NCBI GenBank assembly: GCA_958295945.1
Contig: OY282386.1
Span: 3,596,001 to 3,660,000 of the forward strand
Direction: 5' to 3'
Source of the DNA: Candidatus Poribacteria bacterium
Lineage (GTDB): Bacteria; Poribacteria; WGA-4E; WGA-3G
Length of the DNA: 64,000 nt
Shown: one piece after another, positions 35,158-44,869 of the stretch
Numbering within the stretch: the first letter of the stretch is position 1
Layout of the letters: the number at the start of each line of letters is the position of its first letter
The notes under the pieces: generated by a model
The model's database searches: none
Told to the model about the DNA's origin: nothing
Seen by the model: the letters and a program-made list of their open reading frames with translations, nothing else
Translations under genes and position numbers: made by a program

Positions 35158-36057
35158 ATGCCAAATATATTCCTTTTTTACTTGACTTATGTTAGTTACT
35201 TACGTTATAATATGTGTCACATAAATAGTTTTGAATGCAGGTTATCAAATATGTATACAGATCAGGTTAAACATGTCACAGAAAATGTCCAGCAAATGTT
35301 CACGTCATTCCATAGAGTGACAGCTCAAAATTGTGGCAGATCAGAAACAAAACCGGTCATAGACGCGCAATTAAGTGCACCTCATGACATTTTGGAAATG
35401 ATATTCTTAACTATTGAATTATCATACCAGATTATGCGGGGAAGGTTTCCATCTCCGATTTCTTACACACCGAAACTGAATCTGGATGACGTACAATTAA
35501 AAAAAAATTTTATTTTTGAAAAAACCTTTCTTAACCCTTATGTAGACAACGCTATCAACAACGAAAACAACGTACAGTTGTACGGACTATTGTACGTCAA
35601 TTGTACGTCGTTGTGGAGAAAAATTACAATGATATTTGAAGAAAGACATAAAGAATTCGCTGTTAAATGTTTCGCAAGATTCATGACCATTTCAGCTATC
35701 GTCGACGCATTCAAAGAAGAATTCCATGATGATATACCCAAACCCGCTCCCGTGCAACAGAATCAGAACTTAGAGCAATATCATCAGGAAATTGAAAAAC
35801 ACAAACGCGCTATCAAAGGGAAACTCTATCAGCAACTCAGGAAGTATAACATCACACACAAAGATTTCCCACAAAAATGGCTGCAGCTCTTCAACCTAAC
35901 ACGCCAAGAATTCCTAAACTGCTACCTGCTTGAAGAACTACTAAACGAGGACAACATCTCTAAAGAACTTCAAACATTCTACGGATTCATCAAACAACGT
36001 GTGTTTCAATACGGGTGTGTAAAGATTTTGTCACTAACTTCTTACTATGAATTGTAG
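35158..36057 (+). CDS. Hypothetical protein, C-terminus replaced by a repeat element
   Basis: A 299-residue frame lies between the two 175-bp elements. An ATG at 35251 (MYTDQVKHV) is an alternative start; neither start has a clear ribosome site. The protein is helical, with a charged stretch near 205-225 and a C-terminal region (LTRQEFLNCYLLEELLNED). I recognise no family. The last 14 residues (GCVKILSLTSYYEL) and the stop codon are encoded by the left end of element copy 2. The original 3' end has therefore been lost or displaced. It also contains a string related to the GCGCAATT repeat at 13935. It may be a decaying gene. Confidence 0.5.
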   Translation: MPNIFLFYLTYVSYLRYNMCHINSFECRLSNMYTDQVKHVTENVQQMFTSFHRVTAQNCGRSETKPVIDAQLSAPHDILEMIFLTIELSYQIMRGRFPSPISYTPKLNLDDVQLKKNFIFEKTFLNPYVDNAINNENNVQLYGLLYVNCTSLWRKITMIFEERHKEFAVKCFARFMTISAIVDAFKEEFHDDIPKPAPVQQNQNLEQYHQEIEKHKRAIKGKLYQQLRKYNITHKDFPQKWLQLFNLTRQEFLNCYLLEELLNEDNISKELQTFYGFIKQRVFQYGCVKILSLTSYYEL

Positions 36058-36187
36058 GGGCGGGTCTCTGTGCCCGACCGTTGCCGGACAGGACAAGGAA
36101 TGGGGGGGCACAGAGACCCGCCCCTACAATAGAGGACAGGTTTTTCACTTGAATTGACGTCTACGGTGACAAGAACTTTACACACCC
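36013..36187. repeat. 175-bp MITE-like element, copy 2
   Basis: It has the same length, orientation and ends as copy 1. Only a few bases differ (for example GGGGGG at one spot where copy 1 has GGCGGG). Its left end overlaps the coding frame at 35158-36057 and supplies that frame's stop. The next gene begins 51 bp after its right end. Confidence 0.9.
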
Positions 36188-36238
36188 AAAATCAGAATGT
36201 TTGTTGATTAACCTATTAAGTTATGGTAATATAATCTT

Positions 36239-37291
36239 GTGAACTACAATAACATACTTACTCAATTTCAAGATAAACAGATAATGATTGTAGGTGACAT
36301 CATCTTAGATGAATATATATGGGGTGATGTTAACCGTATTTCTCCTGAAGCTCCTGTTCCAGTTATTGAGATATGTGGCGAAAGATTAGGTTGCGGCGGT
36401 GCTGCAAATGTTGCACAGAATATCGTTAGTTTAGGAGGAAAAGCAGAACTGATTGGGATTGTTGGAAAGGATAGAGATGGAGAACAGATTTTCCAGATGC
36501 TAAATTCTATCGGTGTCGGAACAGCTGGCATTTGTGTAGATGTCCTAAGACATACGAGTAAGAAGACTCGCGTTATCGTCCAATCTGACAACACAGATAC
36601 CATACAACTACCATACAACAACAATCCGGATGACGAGGTTCCACACCACGGACAACATCTCCTGCGTATTGATAGGGAAACTAAACATGAAATCAGCGGA
36701 TTAGGAAGAACTGCGATAACAAATGCTTTCCGTACACAAATACCGCATACAGATGCTATCATTTTTGCCGATTATGATAAAGGGGTCTTTAGTTCAAAAC
36801 TAATAAATGATCTTGTAAACCTTGCTAAAGTATTCAGTGTGCCAATTGTCGTAGACCCAAAGCATGATAATTTCTGGCATTATAAAGGTGTAACTGCACT
36901 CACACCGAACCACAAAGAAGCTGGTGATGCTATACAAAACGAAATCACCGATGAATCCAGTCTAATTGAAATTGGCGTTAACATTTTAGATCGCCTATCT
37001 CTACCCACATTGTTGATTACGCGTGAAGAGAAAGGAATGTCACTTTTTCAACGTGACTCAAATGGGGATTTGCAAGTTGAACACATACCCCCTCAAGCGA
37101 CTGATGTCATTGATGTCACGGGGGCTGGAGATACTGTTGTATCCGTTTTCACCCTCGCACTTGCAGCAGGAGCAGATTTCTATAAGGCAGCGATTCTTTC
37201 AAGTATTGCTGGTGGAATTGTTGTCTGCAAAATGGGGTGTGCGAATGTCACATCAGATGAATTTCATGCTGCTATAGAGAAATGGAAATAA
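36239..37291 (+). CDS. D-glycero-beta-D-manno-heptose-7-phosphate kinase-like (PfkB family)
   Basis: The 350-residue ribokinase/PfkB enzyme matches the HldE N-terminal domain (RfaE1). IMIVGDIILDEYIWGDVNRI and PEAPVPVIE, then GCGGAANVAQNIVSLGG (substrate motif). The catalytic anion-hole motif is VIDVTGAGDTVVSVF. It phosphorylates heptose-7-phosphate for LPS core or S-layer/capsule heptose. It lacks the nucleotidyltransferase half of HldE, so that activity must be encoded elsewhere. The start is a GTG 51 bp after the repeat element. A GmhB gene follows, which supports the pathway. Confidence 0.85.
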   Translation: MNYNNILTQFQDKQIMIVGDIILDEYIWGDVNRISPEAPVPVIEICGERLGCGGAANVAQNIVSLGGKAELIGIVGKDRDGEQIFQMLNSIGVGTAGICVDVLRHTSKKTRVIVQSDNTDTIQLPYNNNPDDEVPHHGQHLLRIDRETKHEISGLGRTAITNAFRTQIPHTDAIIFADYDKGVFSSKLINDLVNLAKVFSVPIVVDPKHDNFWHYKGVTALTPNHKEAGDAIQNEITDESSLIEIGVNILDRLSLPTLLITREEKGMSLFQRDSNGDLQVEHIPPQATDVIDVTGAGDTVVSVFTLALAAGADFYKAAILSSIAGGIVVCKMGCANVTSDEFHAAIEKWK

Positions 37292-37325
37292 ACAAATCAG
37301 ACATTGATTTTCTATATAACCACCA

Positions 37326-37907
37326 ATGAAACATGACAGTATGAAAACCATCTTTTTGGATAGAGATGGTGTAATCAATGAGAATCCTCCAAACAGAGGT
37401 TATGTCTGTAATTGGAACGGTTTTAGTTTCCTACCGAATGCATTACAAGCAATTAACATCTTGACAGTGAGTGGCTTTCGTATTTTTTTGATAACAAATC
37501 AAGCAGGAATTGGAAAAGGTATTTTCACAGTGCAACAACTCTCTGACATCCATCAAAGGATGCTGAAAGAAATGAATAGAAATGGTGGTGAAATAGCGAA
37601 AATATACTACTGTCCACACCATCCTGATGATGGTTGTCCTTGTCGTAAACCGAAACCGGGAATGTTGAAAAATGCAGCAAATGAGTACGGATTTGATATA
37701 TCTGATACATTTTTCATCGGTGATTCAATGTCCGACATAATCGCTGCACAAAGTGCAGGGGCATCACCAATTCTTGTTCTTACTGGACACGGACGAGACA
37801 CATATAACTGCTATATTAAGTCTAACTCAAATAACAAGACAAGAATGCCTGACAAAATATTTACAAACCTATATTCCGCGTCAAGATGGTTACAGAATAA
37901 AAGATAG
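37326..37907 (+). CDS. gmhB: D-glycero-D-manno-heptose-1,7-bisphosphate phosphatase (HAD)
   Basis: The 193-residue HAD phosphatase of the GmhB/HisB-N group has nucleophile D12 and acid D14 in FLDRDGVINE, then LITNQAGIGKG and KPKPGML. FIGDSMSDIIAA is the final motif. The zinc loop CPHHPDDGCPCRKP is characteristic of GmhB. It removes the 1-phosphate (or 7-phosphate, depending on anomer) from heptose bisphosphate, the step after the upstream kinase. The first ATG (37326) or the second (37341) may be used. Confidence 0.88.
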   Translation: MKHDSMKTIFLDRDGVINENPPNRGYVCNWNGFSFLPNALQAINILTVSGFRIFLITNQAGIGKGIFTVQQLSDIHQRMLKEMNRNGGEIAKIYYCPHHPDDGCPCRKPKPGMLKNAANEYGFDISDTFFIGDSMSDIIAAQSAGASPILVLTGHGRDTYNCYIKSNSNNKTRMPDKIFTNLYSASRWLQNKR

Positions 37908-37982
37908 CACAAGTTACCACCTATTATGTTTGAAGTGTTTGAAACCCCGGTTTATTAAAAAACAACAATAGAATCTGAGAAC

Positions 37983-39305
37983 ATGCTAATAAAAAAAATT
38001 GAATCTTGTAGTATACATGCAGGGGTTATTGGACTCGGTTACGTCGGATTACCACTCATGGTTGCTATGGCAAATGCAGGATTCAGGGTCACAGGAATTG
38101 ACATCTGTCCAGAAAAATTAGAACGATTAAAACATGGAATCTCGGATGTTCCAGATGTACCGGACACAATTCTTGGACAACTAATAAAGTCAAAACAGAT
38201 TCAGGTAACAGATGATTTCAATGTACTTAGAAATCTGGATACCGTCAACATCTGCGTGCCAACCCCATTGGATGAAAATAGAATTCCGGATATGCAATAT
38301 ATCAAGTCTGCGGTCGAAAAAGTAGCTCAGAATATGCAATCCGAACAACTGATTATCTTGGAAAGTACAACCTATCCCGGCACTACAGAAGAAATAGTAC
38401 TCCCAATGCTTCTGTCCAATTCCAACAAGGCTCAAACAGATTCGTTAGAAGTCGGTCAAGATTTTTACCTCGCTTATTCTCCAGAACGCATTGAACCTGG
38501 AAATGACACCTATTTTATGACAAATACACCAAAGATTGTTGGTGGTGTTACGAAAAAATGTACTATAGTCTCGAAGACTTTCTATGAACAATTTATAAAT
38601 AAGACATATACAGTCTCTTCACCGCGTATAGCTGAAATGGCTAAATTATTAGAGAATACTTTTCGAAGCGTGAATATAGGATTGATCAATGAAGTCGCTA
38701 TGATCTGCAACAGAATGGAATTGGATGTTTGGGAAATAATAGACGCTGCTGCCACAAAACCATTCGGATTTATGCCTTTTTATCCCGGTCCAGGCCCCGG
38801 TGGACATTGTATACCAATCGACCCGCATTATCTCTCGTGGAAGGCACGCACATTCCAACACAATGCAAAATTCATTGAACTCGCAAGCGAAATCAATAGC
38901 AGTATGCCCAAATATGTGGTTGACAAAGTCATTCATGCGCTAAATATACGTATGAAACCTATGAACGGTTCTAAAATCTTGATTATCGGAGTGGCATACA
39001 AAAAAGACATCGGTGACACGAGAGAATCACCTGCTTTTGAAGTTATAAGATTAATGCTTGACAAAGGGGCACAGATTTTATATCATGACCCATACGTTTC
39101 AAAAATTATCCTGAGGAGAGTGGATATTTATCATTCAGAAACGTTGACTTCTTCAGTAATAGAAGACGTTGATTGTGTTGTTATCCTTACAGACCATAGT
39201 AATATAGACTACGAGATGATAGTTCAATATGCTGACTTTGTCATAGATACACGCAATGCTACTCGCTCCATCCCCATTGGTTCCAACAATATTATCAAAT
39301 TATAA
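37983..39305 (+). CDS. UDP-N-acetyl-hexosamine 6-dehydrogenase (WbpA/WecC type)
   Basis: The 440-residue UDP-sugar dehydrogenase has an NAD-binding motif GVIGLGYVGLPLMVAMANAG at the start. ESTTYPGTTEEIV and SPERIEPGN follow. The PGPGPGGHCIPIDPHYLSWK segment holds the catalytic cysteine; its GHCIP-x-DP form is that of the WbpA/UDP-GlcNAc group. VAYKKDIGDTRESPAFEV closes the UDP-binding domain. It oxidises the C6 alcohol of a UDP-sugar to the uronic acid for surface polysaccharide, consistent with the Wza/Wzc and heptose genes nearby. Confidence 0.9.
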   Translation: MLIKKIESCSIHAGVIGLGYVGLPLMVAMANAGFRVTGIDICPEKLERLKHGISDVPDVPDTILGQLIKSKQIQVTDDFNVLRNLDTVNICVPTPLDENRIPDMQYIKSAVEKVAQNMQSEQLIILESTTYPGTTEEIVLPMLLSNSNKAQTDSLEVGQDFYLAYSPERIEPGNDTYFMTNTPKIVGGVTKKCTIVSKTFYEQFINKTYTVSSPRIAEMAKLLENTFRSVNIGLINEVAMICNRMELDVWEIIDAAATKPFGFMPFYPGPGPGGHCIPIDPHYLSWKARTFQHNAKFIELASEINSSMPKYVVDKVIHALNIRMKPMNGSKILIIGVAYKKDIGDTRESPAFEVIRLMLDKGAQILYHDPYVSKIILRRVDIYHSETLTSSVIEDVDCVVILTDHSNIDYEMIVQYADFVIDTRNATRSIPIGSNNIIKL

Positions 39306-39459
39306 AGAGAATTGCTCAGTAACACCCGGTATAATTAATCTGTAGTATTATCCACATTAGGATGTATTGCTGAATATATCGTAACTATATTAAATAGAGA
39401 TAAGAACGTTATTGTTTCACATTAACACATTATAAAAATAATGAATTCGGAGGAAACTC

Positions 39460-41031
39460 ATGACTAAACAGGATTTAAAATCATTAGTTCCCAGAGAACA
39501 ACTCAATTGGTTGTTTACTATCCTATTTGCAGAGAATGAATTTATTGAAGTACTTATGGACAAAGGACTTTATAATGAACCAGATGAGATAGGTTCAACC
39601 GCTAACCATGAATTGTTAAACAAATTAACTGATGCTTTTTACAATCAAGCCCAGATCTACGATATGATTGTTGAACATCTATCACAAAAAGCCGAAGCCG
39701 CTATTTCACGTGTAGGATTTATGTTAGTAGAGGAAATTAAGACATTCTTTAAAAATCCTGTCCCTCTAATGGAATCAGGCGAATTTGGTGAGGTCGTGTG
39801 GGCACTCATAAATGACACACGTGAGGATGTGCATGCACATGGGTTCCACTTGATGTCAACTGCTTATGAAGTATCAAAAGTCCCAGATGAGACACATAAA
39901 CAGATCGCACAATCGCTTACCCAACTACAAACTGCATCCACAGAAGTGCAAGAATCACAAGAAGCAAATACGAACCAATTAAATGAAAACTTGCTCATAG
40001 TTACTGAACAACAGAGTGAAATCGAACGACTTGCAGGTGCATTGGACAAAATAAAGGCACAGCAAACTGCCCTTCATAAAAAGAACAAACGATTGGATCA
40101 ACATTGCAAATTCCTGATTGAAGAAAACGAAAGATTGAAAAAAAGGATAACTACATTCCAAGAAAAAGAAGAAAAACTTGTGAGCCTTCAGAAAGAGAAT
40201 ATTATTCTACATGAAAATGCAACAAGATTTGCGGATACAGTAGCAAATCTTGAGGAATTAGACACAGAACACAAACAGTTATTAACGAATTATGATGAAG
40301 CCAAAACGCAACTCAATGAACTTGATCAGATCAAAACTTCTACTGAAACATTCATGGTTGAATTAAAATTAGTAGAAGAAGCTATGTTTAAGGAAAACCA
40401 AGCCTTACAACAATTAAAGTCTGATATGAAAAACCAATTTGAGTTGTTAGAAAAATCCCATGAGGCTTCAAAAAGTGCTCTAAACAAAATCCGGATGACA
40501 GTCAAACATATAGAAATCCCAAATATGGAATTGAGTACTGTTAGTGAAAAGAATATAAATAATGAACATGTAGGGGTTTTTGTTGATGTGCAAAATATGT
40601 TCTATGCTGCTAAAGACCGTTTTGAACGAAGGGTTGATTACATAAAACTTCTTGACCTGATCGTCGGTCCACGGGAACTCATCTGTGCTTATGCATACAT
40701 AGTTCAAATTCCTGAGATCAAACAAGGGAACTTCATCTCTCTATTGGAACATAATGGATACACAATACGCAGCAAGGACTTGAGATTACGAGGTGATGGA
40801 TCCGCAAAAGGTGATTGGGATGTTGGAATTGCTGTTGATGTCGTTTCTATGCTCGGATCATTGGATGTCGTAATTTTAGCCAGTGGAGACGGCGATTTCT
40901 GTCCACTTGCTGAACTCATCAAACAGCAACAGAAAAGAATTGAGGTGGTGGCATTTGAGCATAACACATCAATGGATCTGCAAGCCATGGCAGACCAGTT
41001 CTTCCCAATTGGTGAAGAATTGTTGATGTAG
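39460..41031 (+). CDS. Coiled-coil protein with C-terminal NYN (LabA-like) nuclease domain
   Basis: The 523-residue protein has a helical N-terminal domain (1-140), a long coiled coil (about 145-360) and an NYN/DUF88 domain of the PIN-like fold at 367-523. The acidic residues expected in the active site are present: D376 in VGVFVDVQN, D452/D454 in GDWDVGIAVD and D477/D479 in ASGDGDF. NYN domains are predicted RNases that act on structured RNA or in RNA processing. The coiled coil suggests oligomerisation. Strong ribosome site (CGGAGGAA). The stop codon lies within an inverted-repeat element. Confidence 0.85.
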   Translation: MTKQDLKSLVPREQLNWLFTILFAENEFIEVLMDKGLYNEPDEIGSTANHELLNKLTDAFYNQAQIYDMIVEHLSQKAEAAISRVGFMLVEEIKTFFKNPVPLMESGEFGEVVWALINDTREDVHAHGFHLMSTAYEVSKVPDETHKQIAQSLTQLQTASTEVQESQEANTNQLNENLLIVTEQQSEIERLAGALDKIKAQQTALHKKNKRLDQHCKFLIEENERLKKRITTFQEKEEKLVSLQKENIILHENATRFADTVANLEELDTEHKQLLTNYDEAKTQLNELDQIKTSTETFMVELKLVEEAMFKENQALQQLKSDMKNQFELLEKSHEASKSALNKIRMTVKHIEIPNMELSTVSEKNINNEHVGVFVDVQNMFYAAKDRFERRVDYIKLLDLIVGPRELICAYAYIVQIPEIKQGNFISLLEHNGYTIRSKDLRLRGDGSAKGDWDVGIAVDVVSMLGSLDVVILASGDGDFCPLAELIKQQQKRIEVVAFEHNTSMDLQAMADQFFPIGEELLM

Positions 41032-41114
41032 TGCCATCTCTCTAATATAACCGAAGTTGCCACCTATCATTAGTTGGAGGGGGTTGTAACCCCGATTTAT
41101 AAGACGTGGCACTA
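41029..41114. repeat. Inverted-repeat element at the end of the NYN gene
   Basis: TAGTGCCATCTCT at 41029 pairs imperfectly with AGACGTGGCACTA ending at 41114. Inside is GGGGGTTGTAACCCC. The first three bases are the stop codon of the NYN gene, so the element either terminates the transcript or has inserted at the gene end. A GAAACCCCGGTTTATTAAAA-like string near 37935 is a possible relative. Confidence 0.45.
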
Positions 41115-41236
41115 AAATAGGCAGAATTCCTATGTTTCTTCGTTTGATAAAGTCCTTTCATGATTAATATTCAGTAGGTAGCAACTTAGGTTAATATAGT
41201 ATCTATGGTGAAGTATGAAAATAATTTACACACCAC

Positions 41237-41302
41237 TGTAGGAGCGATCTCCGAATCGCGATTTAATTCAGTGATTATCGGGAATCGGAGTTCCCTCCTA
41301 CA
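41237..41302. repeat. TGTAGGAG hairpin repeat
   Basis: TGTAGGAGCGATCTCCGAAT and the arm ending GGAGTTCCCTCCTACA form an imperfect hairpin. It is the inverted relative of the core at 471-530. The left flank ends in TTTACACACC, the reverse of the 175-bp element's end. The rest of the 41032-41420 gap holds only a GTAGGCGCACAACC string like that at 13929 and no gene. Confidence 0.6.
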
Positions 41303-41420
41303 ATTCCTAATGTTCATTTAATTCTAAATTCTACCATAATTGAGAATCAAACCTTTTGTAGGCGCACAACCTATTACCTCACTTACATTCTTCACCTCAC
41401 TGTGAATCTATATTCTCACG

Positions 41421-42887
41421 ATGAAGTCTTACTATCAGAGATATATTATTATGTTTCCAAAAATCAATTTTGCTAATGCCGCTTCATCTCAAGTGATATA
41501 TGTTAATATCATTCCATTTTCCTGCCTTTTCATCTTCTTACTTCATACAATGATACCCTATTCCGCACACTCAGAATGGAAACATACTGAAAACATTCCA
41601 ATTTGTACAGCTGAAAACGAACAGTTTTTTCCGACAATTACAACAGATGGAAAAGATGGTGGAATTGTCACTTGGCGGGATGGACGAAATGGGAATTATG
41701 ATATTTATGCACAACGAGTTGACAGCAATGGCGATATTCTCTGGGAAGAAAACGGTACCTCTGTTTGTATACATGAGGCATCTCAAAGTAACCCTACAAT
41801 TGTCTCTGACCTAAACGGTGGTGCGATCATTGTTTGGGGGGATACAAGAAACGGATCTCAGGACAGCTACGCACAACGCATTAATGCAGATGGTAACATA
41901 TTGTGGGAAGAATCCGGAGTCTCAGTCTGTGAGGAACCTAACTTACAAGATGATTTTACTGCTATCTCTGACGGACAAGGGGGTGTAATTGTTGTCTGGG
42001 AAGATTGGCGTGCTGGTAATCAAGATATCTACGCACAGAAATTATCTGCGGAAGGAACAATTAGTTGGGAACAGAATGGTATTGCTGTGTTTAAAGGCGA
42101 AGGTGACCAATACGATCCTGCTATAATCAGTGATGGCAAAGGTGGCGCATTCATTGTTTGGTGGGATATCAGCACTCCCGATTGGAATATCTTTGCACAA
42201 CGGATTGATAGTAAAGGTAATGAAGCATGGGATTCTCCTATTGCTATATGCTCAGCACAAGGCAACCAAGGTGCTCCTGCAATCGTAACAGATGGTATGG
42301 GTGGATTATTTTGTGTTTGGGCAGACTATCGTAATGATCCAAATTTCTTCACGACCGCACAACTTTACGCGCAACATCTAACTGCAGACGGAAGAACCTT
42401 ATGGGATAAAAACGGAATACCTATAAGTGAAATCACTGCTAATCAACAACAACACAATTGTATCAGTGATGGCAAGGGAGGATTCATCGTAGTGTGGTGG
42501 GATGATCGAGATATCTTCCCGGACATCTACGCTCAACACATCAATGTGGATGGAGAGATGCTGTGGGATAAAGATGGTATCCCCATCTGCACTGAGGGAG
42601 GAGTCCAGCAAATTCCTAAACTGGTTAGTGATGGTGCCGGTGGTGCGATTGCCTATTGGGTTGACTTTAGAGAAGATATTGGTAATACAACTGAAGATGC
42701 AATCTATGCCCAACGCATTGGTTCTGATGGAAATGTACTCTGGCAAGAAAACGGTGTTCCAGTATGTACTGCTGAAAAAGAGCAGATCACACCTCAAGCA
42801 ATTTCTGTAGATACTGGTAGTGCAATCGTTGTATGGAGTGATGCACGTGGGAAAGATCATGACATATATATCCATCGTGTCCAATAA
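41421..42887 (+). CDS. Secreted protein with repeated beta-propeller-like units
   Basis: The 488-residue protein has a late signal sequence (hydrophobic stretch about 30-48, then YSAHSEW); an internal ATG at 41451 may be the true start. The mature part is about eight ~50-residue repeats, each with GGxIVxWxDxR, then DIYAQRIxxxGxxLWxExGxxVC. Examples are SDLNGGAIIVWGDTRNGSQD and SDGKGGFIVVWWDDRDIFPD. The pattern predicts a beta-propeller, probably exported to the cell surface or medium. No enzymatic motif is apparent. Confidence 0.8.
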   Translation: MKSYYQRYIIMFPKINFANAASSQVIYVNIIPFSCLFIFLLHTMIPYSAHSEWKHTENIPICTAENEQFFPTITTDGKDGGIVTWRDGRNGNYDIYAQRVDSNGDILWEENGTSVCIHEASQSNPTIVSDLNGGAIIVWGDTRNGSQDSYAQRINADGNILWEESGVSVCEEPNLQDDFTAISDGQGGVIVVWEDWRAGNQDIYAQKLSAEGTISWEQNGIAVFKGEGDQYDPAIISDGKGGAFIVWWDISTPDWNIFAQRIDSKGNEAWDSPIAICSAQGNQGAPAIVTDGMGGLFCVWADYRNDPNFFTTAQLYAQHLTADGRTLWDKNGIPISEITANQQQHNCISDGKGGFIVVWWDDRDIFPDIYAQHINVDGEMLWDKDGIPICTEGGVQQIPKLVSDGAGGAIAYWVDFREDIGNTTEDAIYAQRIGSDGNVLWQENGVPVCTAEKEQITPQAISVDTGSAIVVWSDARGKDHDIYIHRVQ

Positions 42888-42926
42888 TTAGGCACATAAA
42901 TGTAAAACTCACACGAGGATAATATT

Positions 42927-44858
42927 TTATTCTAATTCCGCCAATCTTGATAGATGCCAATTTGGATCTTCTAATGCTTCGTAGACCACACCACCCTCTA
43001 CATTTGCAGGCATCGGAAGGCCTAAGAGATAACAGAGTGTCGGTGCAACATCTACCACTCGAACTTGCCGTTCTAATGTAACACCCTGGCGAACTCCAGC
43101 ACCAGAAAGAATAAACGTTGAGTGTTGACCACCAATACCAAAACTTACCGATGGCAACTGCTTTCCGTGTGCTCCATCAAACTCAGGCCGTAGGGCATAG
43201 ACTACATCTCCTACAAGATCACCGTGTAGGTTCAACATCTCTGCATCTTCCTGAGTTACTGCTAATGAAAAAGGATGTCTTCCTGTTTCTGGATCACGGT
43301 ATGCGTGGAGTGCTGCGATAATCTCACGTTGCGTCGCTTCATAATCTTCCGCAGCAACAATACCGTTAGGTTCGCGTCCTATTAGGTTGATGAAGATATG
43401 TACCAAACCGACATTAAGTGCACGCGTTCTCGTCCAGTCTATCTCACCATTTTCCTGTCTGACAATAAAACCTGTCTCCTCTAACACTTTTTCAATATCA
43501 ACTGCACGGAATTGGTTCGGTGTGCCACCATGGTCTGCACAAATTAGTATAACCGTTTTGTCATCTGCAAGTTCTGCTATCTGCCCAATCATCCGGTCCA
43601 CAGATGCATAGGTACGCCGCAATCCCTCCCGACACCGATGGGTTGTCTCTTCAGATGCACCGCTAATTTCATCTGCTTGACTCAGGAAAAAATGACTTGC
43701 GTAGTCTGGAGCATGCGTCTCAACCATGAGAACATCCCAGTCATTTTCAGTCGCGAGATAGGTGGCAACATCCGCAAGTCGTTGATGGTGATAGTCTAAC
43801 AATTCAAAATAGGTGTCATCATCCACTTGACCAAGTGCATCGCGAGCAGGATTCTGAAGAAATGATCCGATATGCTTGTCAATTGAAGTTGCGATATCAG
43901 ATGGAACTGTATAATCAGCACGAGGCCATATCTGTGGCACAAAGAGTTCAAAGGCATCCGCAGTTGGTGTCAATGTAATGAGTTTCATTCTGACGTATCC
44001 TTCAACATCACCTCCATCTATTCCAAAAGAATCAAGCCACCACTCACTCCAATCACCAACACCGAGATCAGCGACAACATCATCACTCGAACGACTGCTA
44101 TATACCTTAATTCTATCATAGCCTTTTTCACCAGATGCAACAATAAGTCCATAGTATGATTTCGGTATGCCGGTTTTGCCACGGTTCATATTCTCTCTTC
44201 CGCGCGCTAATGGATGAATAGTAAGTTCTACTTCAAGCACAGGCTTGTTAGATTTAGGTAGTTTTCCTTGCCACTGACTTGTGTCAATTGCGTTAATCGC
44301 AACCGAATCGATGTGTTTTATCTTCTGTAATGCACTCGGATCGAGCGATTCAGGATCGCGTTGCCCACCAATTGGACGCGGTGCCCATTTCCCCGCTACA
44401 AATAGATGATAACCTGCAACCTGATGATGATTAGATACACCTGGACCAGTACCCTCAACCTGAATACCTGTTTTCACAGTTGGTGGCCACGACATCTCCC
44501 ATTTCACTAATATAGGTTTTCCACCTATCCGTTCAACAAGATTCCAGATATATTCCGATTTACACAATCCTGTATTGATCCCCCACACGGTTTTGTCAAG
44601 TTCCTTCCCAACTGCCCGAATGTTAAAATCCATTACGCAATGTGTCCCAGGCCATGAACCTGTTGAGAGTGCTGTCCAACCCGGTGGAGTCAAAGTTGGA
44701 AAAACTCCTATCATCGGACGATACACACCTTTATCACGTAACTCTCCCATATTTGGGGTGTGTCCCCAATTAATCATATTGTTAACAAGTTCCATGCTTG
44801 CACCATCCATACCAATAATGATGGCGCGTTTTGCCGGGGAAAGAAGACTTCGGTTCAC
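42927..44858 (-). CDS. Type I phosphodiesterase/nucleotide pyrophosphatase-family protein
   Basis: The 643-residue protein of the alkaline-phosphatase superfamily has metal-binding D in IIIGMDGASMELVNN near the start. The nucleophile threonine region is FPTLTPPGWTALSTG. Further metal ligands are in VETHAPDYASHFF, LICADHGGTPNQF and GIGGQHSTFI. These enzymes cleave phosphodiester or pyrophosphate bonds or transfer phospho groups. There is no signal peptide, so it is cytoplasmic. Central insert residues 130-330 are beta-rich. It begins 11 bp after the PolX-like gene and ends a five-gene leftward run. Confidence 0.85.
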   Translation of the reverse strand: MNRSLLSPAKRAIIIGMDGASMELVNNMINWGHTPNMGELRDKGVYRPMIGVFPTLTPPGWTALSTGSWPGTHCVMDFNIRAVGKELDKTVWGINTGLCKSEYIWNLVERIGGKPILVKWEMSWPPTVKTGIQVEGTGPGVSNHHQVAGYHLFVAGKWAPRPIGGQRDPESLDPSALQKIKHIDSVAINAIDTSQWQGKLPKSNKPVLEVELTIHPLARGRENMNRGKTGIPKSYYGLIVASGEKGYDRIKVYSSRSSDDVVADLGVGDWSEWWLDSFGIDGGDVEGYVRMKLITLTPTADAFELFVPQIWPRADYTVPSDIATSIDKHIGSFLQNPARDALGQVDDDTYFELLDYHHQRLADVATYLATENDWDVLMVETHAPDYASHFFLSQADEISGASEETTHRCREGLRRTYASVDRMIGQIAELADDKTVILICADHGGTPNQFRAVDIEKVLEETGFIVRQENGEIDWTRTRALNVGLVHIFINLIGREPNGIVAAEDYEATQREIIAALHAYRDPETGRHPFSLAVTQEDAEMLNLHGDLVGDVVYALRPEFDGAHGKQLPSVSFGIGGQHSTFILSGAGVRQGVTLERQVRVVDVAPTLCYLLGLPMPANVEGGVVYEALEDPNWHLSRLAELE

Positions 44859-44869
44859 AGGGACTCCTT

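Noticed and set aside
34777-36187. Composite transposon with the 175-bp elements as IS ends
   Set aside because: The elements carry no transposase and no target duplication is visible; they are treated as separate non-autonomous insertions, with the cassette idea left open.
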